A stretch of 64,000 nucleotides of DNA. It comes from Martinezella lusitana (lineage in GTDB: Bacteria > Pseudomonadota > Alphaproteobacteria > Rhizobiales > Rhizobiaceae). Both the position numbers and the translations under genes were made by a program. This document shows, piece after piece, positions 8,746-17,100 of the stretch. Each line of letters begins with the position of its first letter. Positions within the stretch are counted from its first letter, which is position 1. The notes under the pieces were generated by a model that was given only the letters and a program-made list of their open reading frames with translations, made no database searches and was not told the origin of the DNA. The stretch is taken from the NCBI RefSeq assembly GCF_016901135.1, contig NZ_JAFEVL010000020.1, positions 1 through 64,000 of the forward strand. The letters run 5' to 3'.

Positions 8746-10815
8746 TTATACGCCTCGGTCATTGCTGCGCGTGGCATCTTCCCTCAGCCACAGTCGTCTG
8801 TCGTGTGGCAATGGTGCATAATCGTGCCATGCGGCCAGCCTGTCGTGGTAAGCCCTTCTGTAGGCCTGATGATCTACGAAGCCGGTATTCTCCTGAACAA
8901 GCTCCACCCCAATGTCGTAGTAGATGTCGAGATTGTTCAAGTCAGGCACCGGGGTCTTGCCAGCTTCGCACTCTGCCTGCATTTGCCAGAAAAGCTCTTC
9001 GAGACGGCGGGCCAGCGCCGGAATGTCGCGCAACGCCGATGTCTCCCGTTTAGCCTGCAGGGTCTCCCTGACCCTCGCGAGGCTCCGGGGAATTTTTGCA
9101 AAACCGACGGCCTTGTCAATGTAGGATTGCGGGTCCGAACATATCAACTCCGGCACGCCGGCTGCGGTAACGATGCTGTGGCAGAAGCGCGCAGCAAAGC
9201 TCTTGCCGGGGAATGTAAGGACAGGCAGCCCCATGGTCAGGGCGTCGGCTGCGGTCGAATGCGCCCCGTAGGGAAACGTGTCGAGGAACAGATCGGCGAG
9301 CGAAATCCGGGCGAGATGCCTTGCATTCGGTGCCTTGGGCGCGAAAATGAGGCGCTCCGGCGCAACGCCGGCATTCTCGGCCACCTGGCGCAGGCGCTTA
9401 TCGACATCGTCGCCTCCGGTGAGCAGCCAAAGCACGCTGTCGGGCGTCGCAGCAAGAATTTTCATCCAGTACGCAAACGTTTCTTGCGTGATTTTCTGCA
9501 TGCCGTTGAAGCAGGCAAAGACGAAAACATCTTCCGGCAGCCCTGCCTCCGTGCGTGACGACTTTTCGGCAATCACCCTCTTGCGATCGATCGGCTGGTT
9601 GCAGGCGATTCTGAGCACTTTCTCCGAATAGTAAATCTCGTTCTCGGGCGGAATAATGTGTTCGTCCGCAATGATATAGTGATGGAACGGACTGCCCATC
9701 GTGCCTGGATAGCCGCAGAAGTTGACGATAACGGGCGCCGGCCGATAGGCGAAGATTTTCGTCCGCGCATGCTTGGTATAGCCGTTGACATCCACCAGAA
9801 TGTCGATGTCGTCGTCGGCGATCTGCCTTGCAGCTTCCGCTTCGCCAATTGCAGCGATATCGCGCCAGCAATCGACGGCTGCCTTCATGCGAGCCTGTGT
9901 CGCATCACCTTCCGCGGGCTCTCCACAGTAGTAGGCGTAGATTTCAACACTGCGTTTGTCATGCAGTTCCAGCACTTCCCGGAGCGCAAAGCCGACCGCG
10001 TGATCGCGCAGGTCCGAGGAAACATAACCCACACGAAGGCGCTGGCCGGTTCCCGTCTTCTGCTTTGGCGCCTTGCGCGGGAAGCCGCTGATATCTGGAC
10101 GTCCGACGAAAGACTTGTTGTAGCGATAGGCCTTGGCGAGTTGGAACAGCGGATCGTCGGAAAAGCAGGCAAGTGTCAGCGGCGACATCGCATCGAGCAG
10201 TTGGCGCATGGACACATGGTCTGATGTCACCAAAGTCGGCCACTTGCACTGGCGCTGGCGCAGCGCACTCCAATGTTGTCCAGCCTCGGTCTTGTCCGGC
10301 CGAAGTTCGATTGCTTGCCACAAAACGGTTTCCGCATCCTCCATGAGGCCGGCGTTCTCCATGACACGACCGATATGCTGAAGCGCCAACAGGCGATGCG
10401 TCAGCTTGTCGGGTGTGCTGTCCGCGGTCATGTCCGCGAAACTCCGCCATTGCAGGATTGCCTGTGTGGCGATGCCGCTATCTTCCAGCGCCCGTCCGAG
10501 ATTGATGTGCGCCGGACCAAAACGCGAATCGAGCTTGAGGCAAGCGCGCAAGGCATGAATAGATCCCGCCACATCGCCTAACTGCCGCAAGGTAACGGAA
10601 TAATTGAAATAGACGAGATGCAGGTAGGGATGGGTTTCGTTGAATGCGATCCAGACCTTGTAGGCCTCTACCGCCTCGACTTTTTGTCCCGCACCACTTC
10701 GGCCTTCCGCGAACTGGAACAGCTCATTGAAGGGAAGGCGCTGAGTGCGCGCTAACTCCAGAATTTCGGCAAGAGACTGAGCGGAAACTGGAGCTGATGC
10801 ATTGTTGGTGACCAT
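8746..10815 (-). CDS. TPR-containing GT41 glycosyltransferase (SPINDLY / O-GlcNAc transferase type)
   Basis: A 689-residue cytosolic enzyme. The frame opens at a TTG (10848), but ATGs at 10821 and 10815 are more likely; GGGA precedes the latter. Residues 1-190 are TPR-like helical repeats (for example GPAHINLGRALEDSG). From about 260 comes the GT41 catalytic part: RVGYVSSDLRDHAVGF, whose His aligns with the catalytic-region His of human OGT; GYPGTMGS; FNGMQK with the nucleotide-binding Lys; and HSTAADALTMGLPVLT, the sugar-nucleotide loop. GT41 enzymes move GlcNAc, fucose or hexose from a nucleotide sugar onto Ser/Thr or Asn of proteins. It is co-oriented with and 314 bases downstream of the giant Ser/Thr-repeat gene, its obvious candidate substrate (inference). 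The donor sugar is unknown. Confidence 0.88.
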   Translation of the reverse strand: MVTNNASAPVSAQSLAEILELARTQRLPFNELFQFAEGRSGAGQKVEAVEAYKVWIAFNETHPYLHLVYFNYSVTLRQLGDVAGSIHALRACLKLDSRFGPAHINLGRALEDSGIATQAILQWRSFADMTADSTPDKLTHRLLALQHIGRVMENAGLMEDAETVLWQAIELRPDKTEAGQHWSALRQRQCKWPTLVTSDHVSMRQLLDAMSPLTLACFSDDPLFQLAKAYRYNKSFVGRPDISGFPRKAPKQKTGTGQRLRVGYVSSDLRDHAVGFALREVLELHDKRSVEIYAYYCGEPAEGDATQARMKAAVDCWRDIAAIGEAEAARQIADDDIDILVDVNGYTKHARTKIFAYRPAPVIVNFCGYPGTMGSPFHHYIIADEHIIPPENEIYYSEKVLRIACNQPIDRKRVIAEKSSRTEAGLPEDVFVFACFNGMQKITQETFAYWMKILAATPDSVLWLLTGGDDVDKRLRQVAENAGVAPERLIFAPKAPNARHLARISLADLFLDTFPYGAHSTAADALTMGLPVLTFPGKSFAARFCHSIVTAAGVPELICSDPQSYIDKAVGFAKIPRSLARVRETLQAKRETSALRDIPALARRLEELFWQMQAECEAGKTPVPDLNNLDIYYDIGVELVQENTGFVDHQAYRRAYHDRLAAWHDYAPLPHDRRLWLREDATRSNDRGV

Positions 10816-11129
10816 GGACATCCCACGAATTGGCGGCAGGCATTGCAACCATCTATGAAATGGTTGTCAGTGGTTAACTGTGCTAGCTTGCCTTGAACAT
10901 GTCACGCCCATGCCTCCTAAAATCGGTGGGGGCCTTGTCAGCCATCAACAGATTTATGCGGTCTCGAACCATGCCGGGAAACCTCCTGCAATCCTGGCGG
11001 TGGCTGCCCTAGCGGTGGCTGCAAGTCCTCAGTCACACGTTCTCGCCCGGGCCGGGGTCAAGCCGGCCCCTCGCGCGAGTTTTGAAGTACGGCTTCCCCG
11101 AGATCGTGATCTGGTCAAAAAAACGCGGA
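10816..11129 (-). other. Spacer between repeat-giant gene and GT41 gene, with mini-ORF and hairpin
   Basis: On the minus strand this spacer has a 7-bp GC hairpin (11049-11069) with no T tract. A T7 tract right after the giant gene's stop has no hairpin in front. A full Shine-Dalgarno AGGAGG lies at 10913-10918, directly before a mini-ORF at 10911-10867 (14 codons from ATG, or 12 from a GTG at 10905 with ideal spacing). No convincing terminator separates the two big genes, so read-through is possible. Confidence 0.4.
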
Positions 11130-14100
11130 TCAGGCACTCACATAGTTCGAAATGACGGCCGCGATCTGATCTGGAGTGAGATACCCCATCTGGGATTTCA
11201 TCAGAGTGCTCAATTGCGCGCTCGACAGGCTCGCTATGTCTTCCGTGGATAGTCCCGCCACGCCGTTCGAGCTGAACGACGCGATATCGCTGGTTGAGAA
11301 CGCCGCCAGCTCTTGCGTCGTCAATGCCGCAACTTGCGCTGACGTCAGCCCGCTGACCTGACTTGAGGTCAAAGCTTCGGCTTGTGTCGTCGTCAGGGAG
11401 GCGATGGCCCTGGTGGTCAATCCCGCGATCGCCTTCGAATTTATGGCGACGATATCATCCGTGGTGAACACGGCGATGTCGTCGGTGTCCAGTGCAGCGA
11501 GCTGCAATGCATTCAGTGCATTGATCTGTGATGTCGACATCGCTGCGATTTGATCGGTGCCCATCGCCGCTATCTGATTGTAACCCAGCGAGGCAAGCTG
11601 GCTGGTTGACAGGGCTGCGATCTGGTCGCTGGTCAGGGCTGCGACAAAGGCCGTGGACAGACCCTGTATCGAGTCCGAGCTGATCACCGCGAGTTCGGTG
11701 GTGGAGAAGGTTCCCAGATCTTCCGTCGTCAAGCCTGCTACACCTGCGGAACTCAAGGCTGCGATCTGGGCGGCCGACAGCGCCTCAACCTGTTCGATGC
11801 TCAAAGCCCCGACCTGCGCACTGCTCAGGCCGGCGATGCTGGCTGTGCCCAGCGCGGCGATTTGGGCCGTGGAAAGCGATGCGACAAAGTCCGTGGACAA
11901 TCCCTGGATGGAGCCGGAGCTGATCGCGGCAATATCGCTGGAGGAGAACTTTGCCAGGTCGCTGGTGCTCAGCCCTGCAATGCCTGTCGAGCTCAAGGCG
12001 GCAATTTGGGCCGTGGAGAGCGCTTCGATCTGCTCGACACTTAGGGCGGCAACCTGTGCACTGCTCAGACCTGATATGCCCGCCGTGCTCATCGCCGCGA
12101 CCTGCGCCGTTGACAGGGCTGCGATATCGTCGGTGCTCAGGACAGCAACCTGCTTGGATCCGAAGGCGCCGATTTGAGCTGTCGTCAAAGCCTCGACCTG
12201 GTCGGTGTTCAGAGTGGCGACCTGCGCCGTCGTCAGTCCTGCGATGCCATCCGTGCCGAAAGCAGCGATCTGCGCCGTTGACAGCGCTGCGATAACGGCC
12301 GTGGACAGACCGGATATGGCGCTCGCGCTGATCGCTGCGATATCGGCGGTCGAAAAAGTACCGAGAGCGTCGGTTCCGAGGATCGCAATCTGCTTGGAAC
12401 TGAGGGCTCCCACCTGGTCAGGCGTCAAGGCCTCCGCTTGGTTCATGCTCAGCGCCGCGACCTGGTCGGTGGACAAGCCTGCAATGCCGGCCGTGCCAAG
12501 CGCAGCGATTTGCGCGGTCGTCAGCGCCGCAATAACGGCTGTGGACAGGCCCGATACCGCGTTCGAACTGATCGACGCTATGTCGGCGGTCGAGAAAGTG
12601 TCGAGATCATCCGTCCCGAGGGCTGCGATCTGCTTGGAACCGAGGGCGCCGACCTGGGTCGGCGTCAGGGCCTCGGCCTGATCCGTACTGAGCGCGGCCA
12701 TCTGGTCGGTGGTCAGGCCCGCGATGCCGGACGTGCTTAACGCTGCGACCTGCGCAGTCGAGAGAGCCGCGATCCCTTTCGTACCGAGTATCACGGTTTG
12801 TTTGGAACCAAGCGCCCCGATCTGCGCCGTCGTCAAAGCTTCGAGCTGGTCGGAGCTCAAGGCGGAAATCTGGGCAGTGGTCAGGCCCGCGATGCCGGCA
12901 GTGCTGAGCGCCGCGATCTGGTCTGTCGAGAAGGCAGCTATCGTAGCCGTGGACAATCCCGATATGCCATTCGAACTAATCGCCGCGATATCGGCGGTGG
13001 AGAAGGTCTCAAGATCGGCCGTTCCGAAGGCTGCGATCTGTGTCGAGCTCAGCACGGCAACCTGGGGCGTCGTGAGGGCCTCGGCCTGGCCGGAACTCAG
13101 AGCCCCGATCTGAGCAGTGGTCAGGCCGGCGATGCCGGCCGTACTGAGGGCAGCGATTTGCGCGGTTGACAGAGCAGCGATACTTGCGGTGCCGAGGGCG
13201 GCAATCTGGGTGGAGGCAAGGATAGCAACCTGCGCGGTGGTCAGGGCCGCGAGCTGGCCGGTGCCCAAGGCGGAAATCTGCCCTGTGGTCAGACCTGCGA
13301 TGCTGGCTATGCCCAGCGCCGCGATCTGGTCCGTCGAGAAGGCGGCAAGCGTGGCCGTGGACAATCCCGATATGGCGCTCGAACTGATTGCTGCCATATC
13401 GGCGGTCGAGAAAGTCTCCAGAGCATCCGTTCCCAAGGCAGCGATCTGCTTCGAGCTCAGCGCGCCGACCTGCGTGGCCGTCAGGGCCTGGGCCTGATCG
13501 GTGCTCAATATGGCGATCTGCGCGGTGGTCATGCCCGCAATACCGGCCGTGCTCAGTGCCGCGATCTGGTCCGTCGACAGGGCGGCGATGTCGTCGGTGG
13601 TGAGAACCGAGACCTGCTTGGAGCTGAGAGCGCCGATCTGGGCTGTCGTCAGGGCCTGGGTCTGACCGGTGCTGAGGACGGGAACCTGCGAGGTGGTCAG
13701 ACCCGTGGTGCCGGATGTGCTGAGCGCGGCGACTTGTGCAGTGGAAAGGGCAGCGATAACGCCCGTGCTCAAGGCCGCGACCTGTGTCGGGCTCAGAGCC
13801 GCAATCTGCTTGGTAGGCAGAGCATCGACTTGACTGGTGGTCAGGACCGCGATCTGCCTGGTCGAAAGGCCGGTGATCCCTGCCGTGCTGAGTGCGGCGA
13901 TCTGCGCCGTCGACAGCGCGGCAACGGCTGCCGTGGACAAGCCCGATATGGCGCTGGAGCCGATCGCCGCGATGTCCTTGGTCGAGAAAACAGCTATGTC
14001 GTCGGCTGTCAGGGCTGCAAGCTGCGTAGAACTGAGGACGGCGACCTGAACCGTCGTCAGCGCCTCGGCCTGGCCGGTATTCAAGGCTGCGACCTGTTTG

Positions 14101-17100
14101 GTGGTCAGGCCGGCGACGCCGGATGTACTGAGTGCGGCGATCTGCGCCGTCGATAGTGCGGCAACGGCAGCGGTGGACAGGCCGGATATGGCGCTGGAGC
14201 TGATCGCGGCGATACCATTGGTCGAGAGAACAGCCATGTCGTCCGACGTCAGCATTGAAAGCTGGGCCGAATTCAGCGCCGCGATCTGTGTCGTGGTGAG
14301 AGCGTGAAGCTGGCCAGTGCTCAAAGCGACAATCTGCTTGGTGGTCAGACCGGCAATGCCGGAAGCACTGAGCGCGGCGATCTGCGCCGTTGACAGCGCG
14401 GCAACGGCGTCCGTTGACAGGCCGGATATGACACTCGAGCCGATCGCCGCGATGTCCTTGGTCGAGAAGGTCGCGATGTCTTCCGTACTCAGGACTCCAA
14501 CCTGTTTGGAGTTCAGAGCGCCGACCTGGGCAACCGTCAGGGCCTCGGCCTGGGCGGTGTTCAGTACCGCGATCTGTTTTGTGGAAAGGCCGGCGATGCC
14601 GGAAGTGCTTAGAGCCGCGATTTGCGCGGTGGAAAGCGCAGCGATAACGCCTGTGCCCAAAGCCGCGACCTGTGTCGAACTCAACGCTGCAATCTGCTTG
14701 GTAAGCAGGGCACCCATCTGACCGCTGTTCAAGGCGAGGATCTGATCGCTCGTCATCCCGGCAACGCCAGCGGTGCTGAGGGCCGCGATCTGGTTTGTCG
14801 ACAGGGCTGCGACGGCAGCCGTGGACAAGCCCGAAATGGCAAGCGAACCGATCGCCGCGATATCGGCGGTCGAGAAGGTTGCTATATCTGCCGTGCTCAA
14901 CGCGGCGAGCTGGGTTGAGCTCAGTGTTGCGACCTGGCTCGTCGTCAGCGCTTCGGTCTGTGCCGTGCTGAGGGCCGCAATCTGATCGGTGGTGAGGCCG
15001 TCGATGCCGGCGGTGCTGAGTGCAGCTATCTGGCCGGTGGAAAGCGATGCGATAGCCCCCGTGCTCAAGACGGCGACCTGGCTCGAACTCAGCGCCGCAA
15101 TTCGCGCCGTGGTCAAGGCGGCAATCTGCGCCGTCGTCAGGGCGGCGACCTGATTGGTTGTCAGGCCTGCGATGCCGGTCGTACTCAGAGCCGCGATCTG
15201 GCCGGTGGAGAGTGCGGAGATGACGGCCGTGCTCAGGCCGGGGACGGCGGTGTTCGAAATCGCCGCTATGTCGGCAGTCGAGAATGTAGCTATGTCGTCG
15301 GCACCCAAAGCAGCAATCTGGGTCGAACTCAGCACCTTCACCTGCGAGGAGGACAGTGCCTCGACCTGCGCCGTGCCAAGGGCGGCGATCTGGCTCGTCG
15401 TCAGACCCGTGATGCCGAGTGTGCTCAGGGCGGCAATCTGCTCAGTGGAGAGGGAGGCTATCACATCCTCATCCATGGCGGCGATCTGCGATGAACGCAG
15501 AGCCGCAACCTGTTTCGTGACCAGAGCATCGACCTGGCCGGTACTCAATGCTTCGATCTGTGTCGAGTTGAGGCCGGCGACGCCCGCCGTGCTCAAGGCC
15601 GCGATCTGCGCGGTCGACAGGGCCGCAATCGCAGCGGTGGACAATCCCGATATCGCACCTGAAGTGATCACCGCGACATCGGCAGTCGACAGAGCGGCGA
15701 TATCATCCGTCCCAAGGGCGGAGAGCTGAGTGGATTTCAGTGCCGCGAACTGGCTCGTCGTCAATGCCGCCACTTGCGCGGTGCTCAGAGCGTTGACCTG
15801 ATCTGTGGTCAACCCGGCAACACCGGAGGTGCTTATGGCTGCGAACTGCGTGGTGGAAAGGGAGGCGATGACATCCGTACTAAGCGCCGCGATCTGCGCC
15901 GAGCTGAGCGTCGTGACGCGCACGGTCGGCAAGGCGGCGATCTGCGCCGTGCTCAAGGCCGCGATCTGGCTGGTCGTCAACCCGACAATTCCGACCGCGC
16001 TCAGAGCAGCGACCTGGCTCGTCGAAAGAGCTGCGATGACGTTCGTACTCAGGCCCGATATGGCCTTGCTTGAGAGCGCCGCGATCTCGTCGGTCGAGAA
16101 GGTGGCGATATCATCCGTTCCAAGAGCGGCAAGCTGGGTAGAATTCAGCACGGCAACCTGGCTCGTCGTCAATGCCTGCATCTGCGCCGTACTCAGTGTG
16201 TTGATCTGATCGGTCGTCAGACCTGTAACGCCGGATGTGCTCAGTGCTGCAATCTGCGCCGTGGAAAGGGATGTAACCACGCCCGCATTCAAAGCGGCGA
16301 CCTGTGTCGACGTCAGCACTGCAATTCGAGCTGTGCTCAACGTCGCGATTTGACTGGTGCTCAACGCTGCGATCTGGCTGGTGGTCAGACCGGCGAGCGC
16401 GCTTGTGCTCAGGGCGGCAATTTGCGCCGCGGAAAGATCTGCAATGACGCCGGTGCTCAAGCCCGCAGCGGCTTTGCTTGTAATCGCCGCCATATCTGCG
16501 GTCGAGAAGGCTGCTATATCATTCGTCCCGAAAGCGGCCATCTGAGTTGAGCTCAGCACCGCGACCTGGGTCGTCGTCAGCGCCTCAACTTGGCTGGAGC
16601 TCAAGGTTGCGATCTGGCTGGTCGTCAGGCCGACGATCGCACTTGTGCTCAGCGCCGCAACCTGCTCGGTGGAAAGCGATGCAATGACACCGGTGCTCAA
16701 GCCGACTATGGCTTTGCTGGAGATCGTTGCAATATCGGCGGTCGAGAACGTGGCTATGTCATCCGTGCTCAAGGCGGCAAGCTGTGTTGAACTGAGCACC
16801 TTGACCTGGGAGGACGAAAGCGCCTCGGCCTGTGCTGTGCTCAACGCCGCGATCTGGCTGGTCGTCAGGTTCGCAACGGCACTGGTGCTGAGGGCCGCGA
16901 TCTGCGCGGTCGAAAACACCATGATGTCGTTCGTACCCATGACTGCAACCTGCGCCGCTTTCAGGGCGGCGGCCTGGGCGGTCGTCAAGGTGGCAACCTG
17001 CGCCGTGCTCAGGGTAGAGATCTGGCTCGTCGTCAAGCTTGCAACGGCACTCGAACTGAGGACAGCGACCTGTGCGGTCGAAAGCGCAGCGATTTGGCTC

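Noticed and set aside
11049..11069. Intrinsic terminator between the giant gene and the GT41 gene
   Set aside because: The 7-bp GC stem has no T tract on the minus strand, and the T7 near the stop has no hairpin before it.
11130..11180. TAL-effector-like repeat, because LTPDQIAAVISN resembles the start of a TALE repeat
   Set aside because: The period is 8 residues, not 33-35, and there is no repeat-variable pair. The likeness is probably a shared helix-capping pattern.
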